NCBI GenBank assembly: GCA_037042915.1
Contig: CM073201.1
Location: 3,038,001-3,102,000 of the forward strand
DNA length: 64,000 nucleotides
DNA from: Auricularia sp. M13
Taxonomy: Eukaryota; Basidiomycota; Agaricomycetes; Auriculariales; Auriculariaceae
Reading direction: 5' to 3'
Part shown: positions 47,001 through 58,535 of the stretch, piece by piece
Position numbering within the stretch: position 1 is the stretch's first letter
How the letters are laid out: each line of letters begins with the position of its first letter
The notes under the pieces: generated by a model
The model's input: only the letters and a program-made list of their open reading frames with translations
Told to the model about the DNA's origin: nothing
Database searches by the model: none
Made by a program: the position numbers and the translations under genes

Positions 47001-50000
47001 TACGCTTCCTAACAGAATCCTGCGTGTGACACATGCTAATACATCATCATCTCTTGGAATCCATTCAGGAATCCGTCCACCATCGTGCAAGCTAGCTAAC
47101 GCTCTCTCGATCGGCAGCCACTCTCGCCGTCAACCGCGGCTTCCGTTCCCTCCCCTGATCCCAAACGGTGAGTGCTCCAAATATTCAGTATCCCGCACCG
47201 AGCTGATACATCATCATTTCTTGAAATGCATTCAGGTTGCGTCCGTCAACGCGCGAGACGTCGGCGGCGTTCTCTCGCGCACCGCAACTCGCTACCGATT
47301 CCCGTCGCCGTCCTTCGTCAACGCTGCTTTTCTCCGCCAATAGTCGAGGTAAGCATTCTGGATTTGCATTGACGTTCCCCTTATTGATACATCATCATCT
47401 CCTGGACCCATATGTGCCCGTTGTTGTACAGTCAAATCAGTTTGCGTGCGATCGTTCGACCCGCTACCACCGTTTGGACGCATCGGTTGCATCGGCAACG
47501 TTGGTGTGAGTACCATGCCGTCCTGATTATCCTATCGCTCGCTGATTCATCGTCGTTTCGATGCTTGCGGGACATTTGTCGCTGTTGGGCCAGCGGGACC
47601 ACCGACTTCACATCGACGCATAACGTACGTTTCACTCTCATTTTTCGCGCATAAACCTCTGTGCTCATCGCAATATGCAGTGGACACACTCAGGCGCCAT
47701 CGAAGAGGCGTGCGGATCGCGGGACGGGCAAATAATGTTGTCATTGACAAAACTGGGCATAATGGTGCGTACACCCCTCCCACGAGCTACCTATCGCAAA
47801 CGCGCATGCGGATGTCATTCCGAGCATCGAGGCGCACCTCTGGCTGCCCGAATTTCGGGCTGCAGCAGCGGTAGACGCTGTTGCGTGTCCGAGTCGGTGC
47901 GGCCGAGCCGAGGGCACACCGCTCGAACCGCGGCGAGCCGCGCGCGTAGCGCTCGTTTTCCATCGTCTACGGCATGGTGTCGATGCCTGACGGGCAGCAG
48001 GAAGCGCGCGAGAGCGAGACCGTACCGCAGCGTCCGCCGTCGTGCGCGCCGGCCGAAAACGGCCATATCGCACGCACCGCGCACAGGGCGTGCACGATGC
48101 ACCGCATGCGCGTTCTGAGTCGTTGACTCCATGCGTGGCGGCCGGGATATTGACGTTGCGCATCGTGCGCGCGACATCGTGCACGGGCGGTTGGCTCGCG
48201 CGGCCCGACCGATAATGGCCATATCGCCCGAACCGCGTTGAATCGCGCGCACTGCGACGCATATCCGAGTTCAGTGACCTCGGAGCTGTCCACAGCGGAA
48301 GTGGTGTGCGCGCCGTATGCCTGCGGAGTCCGTGAGACTCATCGGCAGCTCCGATGCGCACGCGCCGCGTTTTCCACCGCGTCGCGCATCCGAAGCTCGT
48401 TCTGCGGGTGGGAGGTCGTAGAATGAGCTATGCGCGATGTCAGCGTGCTGTTGGAATCGGAGAACGAGCCTCGGACGCACGCTGAGCGTCGGTCTGTCGT
48501 CAGATCCGACCCAAGCTGCCGAACTCGTTCCGCGTGTTCGACGCGGAATTTGCGTGTCGGGGATGGATAATGCAGTCCTATGCTCACTCAGGAACCCGTT
48601 CCTGAAAGCCGTGGGGTCGTGAGCGTTGAGATCGCGAACTGAGTCAAACCAAAAAAATCGGACGCACCGAGTTGAGCACAGAAGGCGTCTTGAACGCCGG
48701 CATTCGATAAACTTCTTAAATGATAGCCCGTAGCCCGTAATCTTGAGTTGTTTGCACGAGGGGTGGATACTGCGCGCGCGATCGTCTGGGCGGACAGAAA
48801 GTCACAAAAGCAAAACTTGTCCAAACTCGAAAAGAACGGTACGCACGGATAGCCCGATCAAAGCCGCATGCCGACCCTGTGTTGAATTTGCAGATTTCGA
48901 AGGTGTTCGGCCTGCGCGTGCGACGCGATGCCGAATGAGCTGTTAAAAAAAGTTGTTCAATTCCGACGATAAGGGTGCGTACGGATAGCCAGGATGAAGC
49001 CGCATGCTGATATGATGTTGTATTTGCAGAATGCGGACTTGGACGGTGGGAACGTGCTTCGCGGTGGCGGCCGGCAGATACCCCGCGCTCAGGCTTGCGC
49101 TCCGTCCCGCGCGTTGTCGAACGGCCCCGCGGGCGCTGCATGCTGCAGCAGGTTGACTGCACCAGCTCCCGTAAGAGCTGCGCGAGGTCGACGAGTTCTA
49201 ATCGCTTCAGCGAGGTGAGTCGCGGTCACTACCCAACTCAGTAAAACTGACGGCCGTTCACTACGCACACACACTCACACGTTGCTTTTGCAGGCTACTC
49301 ACGGTCTTTTCGAGGCGGACGGTTTGGGAGGGCAATGAGTCTATTGCGGTCTATCTACGCGGTCGTACTATGTACACGCGTGACGTTCATTCCACCTCCT
49401 CGGCGCGCGCGGCGCAGATTCTACGGGCGCGTGAGCTCGAGCTGGCGTCAAGGGCCTGCGGTACGTACCCTTTCGCCGATCCGCGGCGTTTTGGCGGTCG
49501 CTGATCTGCTGTCGAGCAGCCTGCGTCCAGTCGAGCGCGGCCGAGTAGAAACTGAGCTCCGGGTCCGTCAACATGCGCGTTTCGAAGTACCATTCAGTCG
49601 AGCTCACCTTTCAGACGATGCCGCCGCACAAGGTGCTGTGCATCGCGTTTGTTCGCACCAGGAATCGATTTTGCACGGTGCGTGGAATTTGTCTGCTTGC
49701 TGGATCAGCATGCAGTCGGCGCGCGCAGACTGTGGGTACGCACTCTGCACTGGTGGGCGTCAGAGTCCAATGCGCGGTGCGTTGGCTGGCACCCCGTTTC
49801 GAGCGCTCGCTGAGCAGCTTCGCGTTCGGGTTCGCCGTTTGAGCTCTTTCTGCGAGCGCATCGCCGTCCGCCGAATAATTGGCTGACTGTGACCGATGAA
49901 CAGCTGCGAGCTCGTTAGCAAAAATCGAGAATTAGAAATATTGTAATTAGTACTGACCGGAGCGGCGCGTTTGGGGCGGCGGGAGACGGCGACGAGCAGC

Positions 50001-50656
50001 GGTGAGCAGGTCGGGGCAGCGTCAAGGCAGCGCACGCTCGCCGCTGGCAAAGGTCGGGAGATGGCGGAGGAGCGCGCAGAGGGCGCGGTCGCTGCTGATG
50101 ACGACGAGCAACGACGCGACGAGTGAAGGCGGCGTGACCGTGAATCGTGCTCGTCGGTGAAGGTGACGAGTAAGGCCTTGCGCGGTGATGGCGCTCGATG
50201 GAGTTGAGCACGGCTGGGCGCGCGTCCAGCATGCTGCCGCGAGCGATGCCGGGCGTGCGCACGCCGCGGTCGTCGCTGCCGACGGCGGCGAGGTGGGCGC
50301 AGAAGACGGCGCGTGGGCAGTGCTGCTGGCGGCGAGCGCGCGGTATGTATGCGGCGAGCGCGGCTAGCGTGCGAGCCACGGACGGCGGGCGCGCTCGAGC
50401 TGGGCGGGCGGGCGTACGCACGTCGCGGTCGTCGCTGCTGACGGCGGCGAGGTGGGCGCAGACGACGGCGCGAGGCCACCGCAGCTGGCGGCGACGGCGG
50501 TCTGGCGGCGAGCGCGCGGTATGCGGGCAGCGAGCAAGCCGCGGGCGGCGGGCTGCAGCTGGCGCGCTCTGCGTCGTCGGCAGCAGCGTGCGCGCGGGCG
50601 GGCTGCAGAGCGCGCGAATGGTCGAGGACGGACAGGGTGGGGCGGAAGTCAGAGTC
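40934..50656 (+). repeat. Tandem array unit 5 (9723 bp, older and mosaic)
   Basis: This unit differs from units 2-4 in blocks. The MED12 part from intron 4 on matches the whole gene at 51,700 (ACACGATC, an eight-T run, CTCCGTGATG). The junction and the next 330 bp match unit 1. After about 42,900 it matches units 2-4, but with a 12-base segment (CTGGGCTAGCAT near 43,447) that those lack. The last kilobase has private changes, including loss of a splice acceptor near 49,510 (CTGCAG to CTGCTG) and the 32-bp deletion near 50,413. It looks like the oldest of the near-identical group and a recombination product. Confidence 0.92.
41032..42623 (+). pseudogene. MED12: Truncated MED12 5' copy 5 (mosaic)
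   Basis: Exons are 41032-41125, 41174-41271, 41322-41446, 41496-41921, 42057-42327 and 42375 to about 42554. The first part, including the intron-3 CTCAT change, is of the unit 2-4 type. From intron 4 onward it carries the variants of the whole MED12. Exon 6 keeps GTGCGCATGATCATGG and then leaves MED12, adding about 20 unrelated residues before a stop at 42623. The predicted protein has about 398 Med12 residues plus the tail, or 121 residues if intron 3 is retained. Confidence 0.88.
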
Positions 50657-50742
50657 GTGCCGGCTTATGCCAGGCTCTGCAACGACTTGACGGCTGCTCG
50701 CAACGCAGCCACTAGCAATGGCCCTGTGGCATTCATAGGCAC
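42575..50742. other. Spacer of unit 5, directly upstream of the whole MED12
   Basis: Same landmarks as the other spacers: minus-strand intron series at about 44,752-45,191, palindrome near 46,487, TATA at 46,759, plus-strand intron series from about 47,000, 55-nt intron pair near 48,839-49,028, GC-rich block at about 50,190-50,600. It provides the promoter region of the functional MED12. A change at 49,510 removes one candidate acceptor, so the plus-strand candidate gene is more decayed here. No recognisable protein gene. Confidence 0.7.
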
Positions 50743-50925
50743 ATGGCCAGCTCTCGCACGCCGCCAGAACCAGTGGCCCCGTACATTGCGCGTCCGCCGC
50801 CATGGCTCAAGCGGACGCATGCAACGGCCGACATCGGTGGGCCGCCTCGACGTCATCCGCGCACGTGTTAATTGTCCTCAGGCTACGCGGGCTTCTACCC
50901 ACCACTGCCCAACGCGCAGGAGGAA
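50728..50925 (+). other. Diverged 5' segment of the whole MED12 (different sequence type)
   Basis: Across this 200-bp segment the whole gene differs strongly from all five truncated copies, although the sequence on both sides is about 99% identical. Intron 1 cannot be aligned with theirs. Exon 1 has six differences in 94 bases, five of them silent, and the start of exon 2 has mostly silent changes. A short leader segment also differs. Two MED12 lineages therefore meet here. Confidence 0.75.
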
Positions 50926-53900
50926 CAGCTCACCGATTCTGCTGTACAGCAAGGCTACACGGCGCCGCCAGAAGTCAATGTGCGTGGCACCAAGTCGCAA
51001 GCATTTCTGGCACACGCTGATTTGACTAGGCAGAAAGCTTCAACGCAAAGGGAGAAGCTACCAAGAGTTTTGCAGTGGGAACCGCGCTCGAAGATCTGAA
51101 GCAGCTCTTGGAGCTCGTCATTGAACGGCGAGCAGACAATGCATCCAGACTTCCGTATGCCCATAAAGAAAATTGGCTGTGGCATATGCTAATGTCTTCC
51201 TAGACCCTCTACGTTCAAGGTTCCTGGACGGGTCACATTCACGGAGACACGACGCGTCGGTTGGGTCAACGAGCTCGCCGACCCGGACACGCTGCTCAGC
51301 AAGCTCGGCAAGAGCGTGCCGCACGGATTCAAGGGCCATGACCTGCTCGAGATGCTGCAGACCAACAAAATTGCCGTCTCTCGAGCGGTATGGTATGTCC
51401 GCGTGCTCGGCGCAAACGAGACGCAGGGCATGCGCAACCGGCCCAACTTCCACCCCAGCATGTACAGTGTGGAGTGGGCCAACGTTGTCACGAGCTACCT
51501 CAAGAAGCTGCTAGCCGACATTGCCCTTCCCAGTGCGCCTCGAGCTGGACTCAATATCAAGCAGACATTCAAGAGCATTCTTGCTGAACCCGACTCTCGT
51601 GAGCGGTGGTTGACCCGATACTCTTACTGGTGAGTCGAGCGCGTCTCCCGCAACACAATCTGCCTGGCGGTCGCCCTCTGCGTTTTATTGCAACACGATC
51701 TGCGTCGCGGTTTTTTTTGCGGCCGGTTGAGAGCACTCCGTGATGACTTGCTGACATTTTTCAGTTTGGATCTTGTTCGGGAATTCTACGCAGAGTCTCT
51801 TGTGGACCACTGCACGTTTCTGTCCTGGCTTTGTCAACACCTTGCCGGCGCCAACCTCGCACAGGCCTTTTTCATCGCTGGCCTGATGGAGGAATACTCG
51901 GATGGCCTGCTCGGGCATCGTGCCTTCGCGCGACCGGTCATAGAGAGCTGCCTGGCTAGGTTGACCGAAATTGAGGCTTCTCCCGTCAAGGAGAATGTGG
52001 TCTTCCTCTCGTCGACGATCAAATCGCTTCTCCACGTGCGTCGGCCTCCAAGCCCCCAAATATGTAATAACGCCTATTTCAGCGTGCTTTGGCCGCAGTG
52101 CCCGACGCGCTTGTCAGCCCAGGCATCTGGATGTACCACTCGGGCATCCTTCGCGACGTCTTGGGCCATGCGGACGACTTCCGCGAAGTCGAGCAGCGCA
52201 ACGAGGCGCTGGTGTTCCGCATCCTGCCCGAGCGCGCGATGGCGGAGGTGCGCATGATCATGGCGGAAATTGCGGCGCTGAACGCCATGGCGCTGGACAC
52301 CGACCTGCACGCGCTCGCGATGCGCGGCACGAAGCTCGCCGTGCTCTTCACGTGGGCGTCGTCTCCTGCACAGCACGGACTGCACCGTCCGTTCCTCGTC
52401 AGCACGCTGCTGCAGCGCCGCGGCGAGGAGGGCGAGGCGCTGCAAGACGCGCTCGTCGATTGGCTCGAGCAGGACGACGCGAGCGTGTCGTCCCGCGGGG
52501 CCGCACGCCTCCTGGGCGAGCTCGGTCGCGTAGGCCTGTTCTCGTACGGCCGATTCCTGGACCGCATCCTCGCCCGCGGTGAAGTTGCGCGCCACCGCGC
52601 CGTGCTGCGCGAGATGCCCGTCTGGCGCGAGAACGGTGTTGTGCTCAGGCAGCGGGCGATTGCGCTGTATGGCCGGCAACGCAAGAGCGACGAGGAGGAT
52701 ATTCAGCGCACGATACGACAGGAAATACGGCAAGAACTTCCCCAGCTTTTCGGAGGGACGATGCCGGAGCTCGAGCCTACCGGCGCACTCAAGTCTAGGA
52801 TGCCGACGCTTTTCGGAGCACATCGATTTGAGCAGATCCGTACCGTGGGATTATGGCTCACGCCCATCGTTTTGGACAAGATCAACAAGTACGTAGCGCC
52901 GCCAGAGGCCCAGATTTCAGCGCGCTGACCTACGACTTAAGGGGTTTATTCAACGATGTGAACGTCGCTCTTCGGACATACAGCATTTTCAGCGAGTTGC
53001 TTTCATCCACACAGTGCTTTGCATGTCTTTGCGACGTGAGCATTTACATATTCTTCTTTCCCAGCCGGTGCTCACATGGCGGGTATTATAGGTGAATGTG
53101 GTTCTGTTAAAGCAACCCATGGCTCTCGAGTTGCTCATGGCGGTTGTAAGCAACTTGCGCCGCTTCGCCTTCCTCTTCAAATGCATGGACGTCGTACCGC
53201 AACTCGACGACGCGCTCGCCGTTGCCCATCACTGCGTGCGGTCGCGCCCAGCTCAACTGCGCGCGCTTCTTGGTCTCCTCGAGGCGCTCAACCGGGGCGG
53301 ACAATCAACCACTACACAGCTAGTCGCGGCTGACGTCGAAGCGTCCATTGAGGCACTACGTCCACCTCTGACCAGTCCGGAAGATATTCCGACGCAAGTG
53401 TATGAACTCGATGGACTGGCGAATGACCCTGCACCAAATGCGCCCTCTATCCTCGCGCACTCCATGTGGACCAAGTTCAAGCGCAAGCCGAATTGGGGCC
53501 TCACAGCTGCAGAGAGCACCTTTGCGAGCCTGCGCGACCTCCAGCCCGTCCCGGAGGATTGCGTGTTCAAGTTCACGACGTTCCTCTGGGAGGTCGACCA
53601 GCTGCTGGCGGGCGCGCTCGACGCGTGTGTGCTTGACTGCCTGCGTGGACCGGTTTTCGAGGATATGCGCACGTGCGGGACGGACACCTGGGAAGTGGTC
53701 GGTGTCATACTCGTCGAGCTCGTCGCGCGCGGGTGCGTCAGCACGCAGACCGTCCTGCGCGGCATAGCGTACCCCGCATGGAGCCTTGGTGCGCGGCCAG
53801 ACCTAAGCGACGAACAGGCCGAGATGCATGCCGGTTTCTTGATGATGAGCGTCAAGCTAGGCAAGACTCTGCTGCTATGCACGGCCGACCCGAATGGCGA

Positions 53901-55952
53901 GGACCACTTTCCTCCCAGGACGCTCGCCGACGCGCAGATGCTCAAGGCGCGGCGGACTGCGTTGTACGACGATGGCGACTTTTCGGAGCTCGTCACAGCG
54001 CTTCGTGCTCTCGTCTCGTGGGAGGCGGGGCCACATGCTGCGCTCCGGGAGGCCGCCGCCTCGCTCAGAACGGCATTGCAGGGCAACCGCGAATTCTGGT
54101 TCATCGCGAGGAAGAACCTGGATCTTGTCCGCGACGTTTTCCTGACCGTTCTTCCGACGAGCGATTCGCTGGTGGAAATGCTCCGCGCTATCCTGGGCGA
54201 TCCGGCGAATGGTATGCAGCTTTGTAGAATCTCTTCTCTTGCGGCACTGACGTTGAGATCTAGCCGTATCCGATATCGAGGAAGATGTGGCGACCACGAC
54301 AAGTTGGCAGAACATATCCTCGCGCGTCAATCCTTGGACCTTCGCTCGCACTTCGATCAACTTGCACCTTACGCTGCAGGAACTCGTGAAAGGGCTTGGG
54401 GAAGAATCTACACGCGCGCAGGCCGAGCGCGATCTTGACACGTTCACTGCAGGACTGTTCGACAGTGCCGTTACAGCTGAAGAAACAGACCTGCTCGCCG
54501 ATGTGCTGCGCGGCATTTCTGGCCCGGTCGCTGCAAAGGTGCGTTCATTTCACCCTTGTGGCACGACGGCGGCTAAGCTCAGATACAGTTTGTGAACAAC
54601 GGCCTACGTAGGATTACGGCGCTGCTGAACGACGTCGAAGGAGAGGTCGTATCTGTCGAGACCATCGAACTATTCCTCAAACGAGCCGGCGAGGTGCTGC
54701 GGTTACTGGCAGGCGTGCTTGTCCCGCTGCGCGACGACCCGATGAAGTTGCCCGCCGTCGAGGGCGAAGTGCAGGATGCCTTCGTTCTCGCACTGCTGGG
54801 CAAATTTACATGCATCGAACGCAAGCTCCCGGATCCCAGTCATCACGACGAATTGCATCTTCTACTTCAAACCCTCATTTTCCTCGCTCGCCTACTGCAG
54901 TTCAGCCTCGGCCTCGCTCGACCCTGGTCGGACAAGCTTAAAGAATGTGGAGTTGACCTCATGTCATGTCTTGTCCGAATTACTGCCGTACGTGCTGGTC
55001 TGCTTGGCAACATATCCTGTACTCAATTCTTGTTTGTAGATGTGTGGAGGAGGTGTCGTCACCGAGAGCCGCCCATTCACAATACTGCTGGATACAGTGT
55101 CGATGATGGTCGATGGTTCGTCTCCTGCCGCTTGAGTGACAAAACTCTGTTGACTCCTCTGCAGAGTTCCCCAAAGATCCCAAGACCGCTGCTACAGACC
55201 TCTTCCGCAACCTCCCAGATGTGGATCCCGACAGTTTGTCCGACGCCATTCCGGAGAGCTTTAAACAGCGCCTGCGCTTCATCCTCCCCTATCGTGCTCG
55301 TTCGCAGTACACCGATGATCTAGTTTACCTGACGCCAGCTACATCCGATATCACATACGGCCCTGGTGTGACGACTAGGCCGTGGGAGTGGCTGGAGTGC
55401 CTCGACGCAGGTGCAACATCTATCCCGCTCGAGCTGTTCGGCGGTCGTGGCACTGGCGAAGCCGTGCTGAAAGATTTGGACGGTGCGCGCCCCGGCGACA
55501 TATTGCAGCAGCAGGACACGTTCAACATGGGAAGTTTGTTCGAGCTCGACTGGCGCCAATCGCGCGTGCCTGTCAGTGCAGACGCAGATGAAGAGCCTAC
55601 GCCGCCTCCGGCCGCAGATGACACGCACGACCAGGAGCAAGCCGCATCGGAGGCGTTCCCGCACGAACCGTCCCCCGCGCCGACGGTGCTCTCGCGCACA
55701 TCTGCAGGAGGCTTCGCCTCCGCATCTGTATCTTCGCGAAGAGGAAGTCCTGCACTCGCCATGCGCGGCGGCAGGGGAAGTGTAGCAACCGGCACAGGCA
55801 CCGGTTCTAAACGAGGGAGCTCCGCGATGGAGGACAGCTCCACCGACAATGGGGAGGGACGTTCGGGGAGCGCAGGTCCCAATAAACGCGCGAGAGGACG
55901 TGCAACCGGTGCTGGCGCAACGACAACGCGGTCACGCACGAAGAAGAAATAG
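50743..55952 (+). CDS. MED12: Mediator complex subunit 12 (Med12/Srb8), complete
   Basis: Med12 is the large scaffold of the nuclear Mediator kinase module (with CDK8, cyclin C and Med13); its N-terminus activates CDK8. Twelve exons join in phase: 50743-50836, 50882-50979, 51030-51154, 51204-51629, 51765-52035, 52083-52888, 52942-53035, 53092-54211, 54264-54538, 54589-54987, 55040-55115, 55165-55952, giving 1523 codons, the usual size. Family hallmarks are the start region DIGYAGFYPPLPNAQEEQLT, the Med12 domain STFKVPGRVTFTE with PHGFKGHDLLE and RAVWYVRVLGANE (about residues 108-200), and NPWTF (about residue 1030). The last 120 residues are Ser/Gly/Arg-rich and end in KKK, as in a disordered nuclear tail. 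The ATG at 50743 is the first that reads in phase through intron 1. This is the only complete copy; five 5' fragments precede it. Confidence 0.95.
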
Positions 55953-56565
55953 TACTTTGTCTTGCTGTAATATCACCATCTTTCCTTTTGGTGTAGTGGT
56001 TTATCTTGCTATGGACGTTCCAAACTATGTATCGTATGTGTCAAATAACTAGGTATCACAGAATAGAGCACAAGAGTTGCCTTTGAAACCATCGGAGATT
56101 CCGTTTCCATTCCTCGTCTTCCCGTCACACTGTCAGGCTCGGGAGAAGACCACACAAAGACCACACCACTTCTATTCCATGGACGTGAAGTTATGGCTCT
56201 CATCTATAACGCCTATTTGGCTCTCGTGCTCTGCCTGTCAGCCAGAACAGTCGGTTCTACTACGCGATTACCAGCCCCTCTTCCAAGCTTCAGGCAGGGC
56301 CTTGCAGTTGCAGGCCGCGTCCATATAATCTAGACCCTCGACGGCCTCAATGAATTCGGTACTTGTGCTTCCTCTTCAGGGTCGAACCATGTAGCGTGTC
56401 CGTCTTGTCAACGTGTTCCCGCACCATAGCCGCTTGAGCGCCTACCGATGACTTCACGCGTACACTGGCGCGCACTATGTCCGGCGTTGAGACTTTCCAC
56501 CTTAAAACTAGCGAGGCTTTGCGCCGAACACCGCTCTCGCTTTGACCATCGCCAGTGCATCCACC
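55953..56565. other. Intergenic region MED12-IFA38
   Basis: About 610 bp. It should hold the MED12 3' end and the IFA38 promoter. No RNA gene, repeat or clear TATA box was seen. Confidence 0.5.
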
Positions 56566-57942
56566 ATGGACGCAGCAACGGCTAAGGCTTTGCTGAGCCC
56601 GCGTGTAGTGGCACTGGTCCTCAGTATGTCGACAACTCTCCGTAAAGAGCACTTGCTCATTCATTCCAGCTGCTTTGTTTCCAATCAGCATGACCGTCAT
56701 ATTCCTGACGGGATTATACGTGTGCGGCGACCTCGTTTTCCGCGCTCTTCGACTCCTGCTTCAGTTAACCGTCTGGCGGGGCACGAGCGTACGTATTTGT
56801 ACAGCCTGTGTCGCTATGGTGCTCAGCGTTTATCAGTTGGACAAGTACGGCGCGCGAAAAGGTGCATGGGCAGGTACGTCGTTGCATTTACTTAGAAGGA
56901 AGAACTCAACTGATCGTCGTAATCAGTTGTAACGGGCGCCTCGGACGGAATTGGTCGCGAGTTTGCCATTCAGCTTGCTAGCAAAGGCTTCAACGTAGCG
57001 CTTGTGTCGCGCACTCCATCCAAACTCGAAAAGGTTGCACAAGAAATCGGTTCGTTGTTCCTGCTGTCGATGCAGGCCGGTCTGAAGCGGCCTTCGCAGC
57101 GGCTCTCCCTGGCGAGAAAGTATCCATTATCCAACATCCCATAGACTTCGCGAAGGCCGGAGAACCCGAGTGGGCCGCTCTCGCAGGGGTGCTGACCCCT
57201 CTCGATGTCGGCGTCCTGAGTGCGATTATCCGCATTCCCACTGCCGCCAAATCCTTGCTGATACAATCTACAGTCAACAACGCTGGTATTAACCATAGCA
57301 ACAAATTCAGCGACTTTGTAGCCGCCCCGGAAGAAGAATGCGTAGAAATGGTCAATGTCAACGTCACGAGCGCAGTGCGCATGGCGCGCATGCTCCTTCC
57401 CGGCATGGTATCTCGCAAGCGCGGCCTGGTCCTCAGTATCGGGTCGCTCGCGGGAGGTACAGCTGCGGCCCCACTTTGGGCGACATACAGCGGCACGAAG
57501 GCCTTCCTTGTATCATGGACACAAGCCGTGGCCGCGGAGTTGCAGGCGGCTAAGTCGGGCGTGGACATGGCCGTCGTCAACGCCGGCTACGTGGTATGTG
57601 CGTCTTTTTGCCCTCTTTGGCTCGGCTGACGCTAGCATCAGGCGGGAGGAATGGCAACCATGGTCCAGGAGTCCTTCTACATTCCGAGTGCCTCGCGGTG
57701 GGTGCGATGCGTGCTCGCTAGCGTCGGGCTCTCCGGTGGTGCAGTCGGCGCCGATTTCGTCAGCTCGCCCTTCTGGTCCCACGCGCTCCCGGACTTCTGC
57801 GTCCGTACGTTCGGGCTTCAGAATTTCTTTAGGAAGTTGATGCACTGTAAGTGCTTGTATTTTTGTTCACTGCTTGGCGCTGACTGTCTACCATCCAGCG
57901 TCCTTGATAAAGGGGAGAACGCGGGCGATGAAGACCCAATGA
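56566..57942 (+). CDS. IFA38: Very-long-chain 3-oxoacyl-CoA reductase (Ifa38/KAR)
   Basis: This short-chain dehydrogenase/reductase carries out the NADPH-dependent second step of very-long-chain fatty acid elongation in the ER membrane. Eight exons join in phase: 56566-56623, 56670-56788, 56837-56873, 56927-57049, 57076-57219, 57274-57593, 57642-57846, 57899-57942, giving 349 residues, close to yeast Ifa38. An N-terminal hydrophobic segment (about residues 15-55) precedes [11 protein letters not shown], the cofactor loop [12 protein letters not shown], the catalytic serine region SIGSLAGG and YSGTK (Tyr and Lys of the active site). The C-terminus is basic, as in the family. Intron 4 (57050-57075) would be only 26 nt; without it the frame is broken, so it is either a very short intron or an indel. 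Confidence 0.9.
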
Positions 57943-58535
57943 TGCTTGAAGACACTGCGCCCTTGTACCACCCTGCTGCGATCAATCTTCCTGCAAGCCT
58001 CCCGGTGTTTATTCTCGGGAAATGCATTTCGTCGTTGGTTCCTTCAACTGCGCAGCGCGAAAGGCAATGCATTGCTGACCTGCTCGAGAATTCCGTTGGT
58101 GGATGTTGTGCTTAAGCTAATCAAGGTCATCGTCTTTCGTCCTGTGACTCAAGCTCAGATCCCTCAGTTCATAATCTCGCCCAGCGCCCGGCGCTGAGGC
58201 GCTGACAGGCTGCCTTCCTCGCCCAACAAGTTTTTACACTGTTCCCTCCCTCATAAGCCGCAATGCACCTCACTGCCATTCACCTCCTTCATATATAATC
58301 CACGTAGACCTTCAAGTTGCCCGAGCTTGTGCTGGGGTCTGTTCAGGCACTGTGGCTCTGTTCTGATGATCGCTTACTGTGACCGCGCTCACACATTACA
58401 CCCGACCCGCGCGCAGCTGCGCCCGTCAGACGCGTAGTCACCGTAGTGTAGCAAGCAATAACGTTCCAACACGGTTGCGGTGGCCAACTGCATCGGCTGC
58501 ATTGTGCTGGCGTGGCTCGACCCTCCTTGTTCTCC
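57943..58535. other. Intergenic region between IFA38 and the DUF6534 gene
   Basis: About 590 bp between two plus-strand genes. ATATATAATCC near 58,292 is a possible TATA-like element for the downstream gene. Nothing else supportable was seen. Confidence 0.4.

Noticed and set aside
1-52250. rDNA, centromeric satellite or telomeric repeat array
   Set aside because: I saw no rRNA-like sequence and no telomere-type hexamer runs, and the unit begins with a protein gene fragment.
58379-58535. Upstream exon of the plus-strand DUF6534 gene
   Set aside because: The frames here do not join in phase to the ATG exon at 58536, which already has a natural N-terminus for the family.
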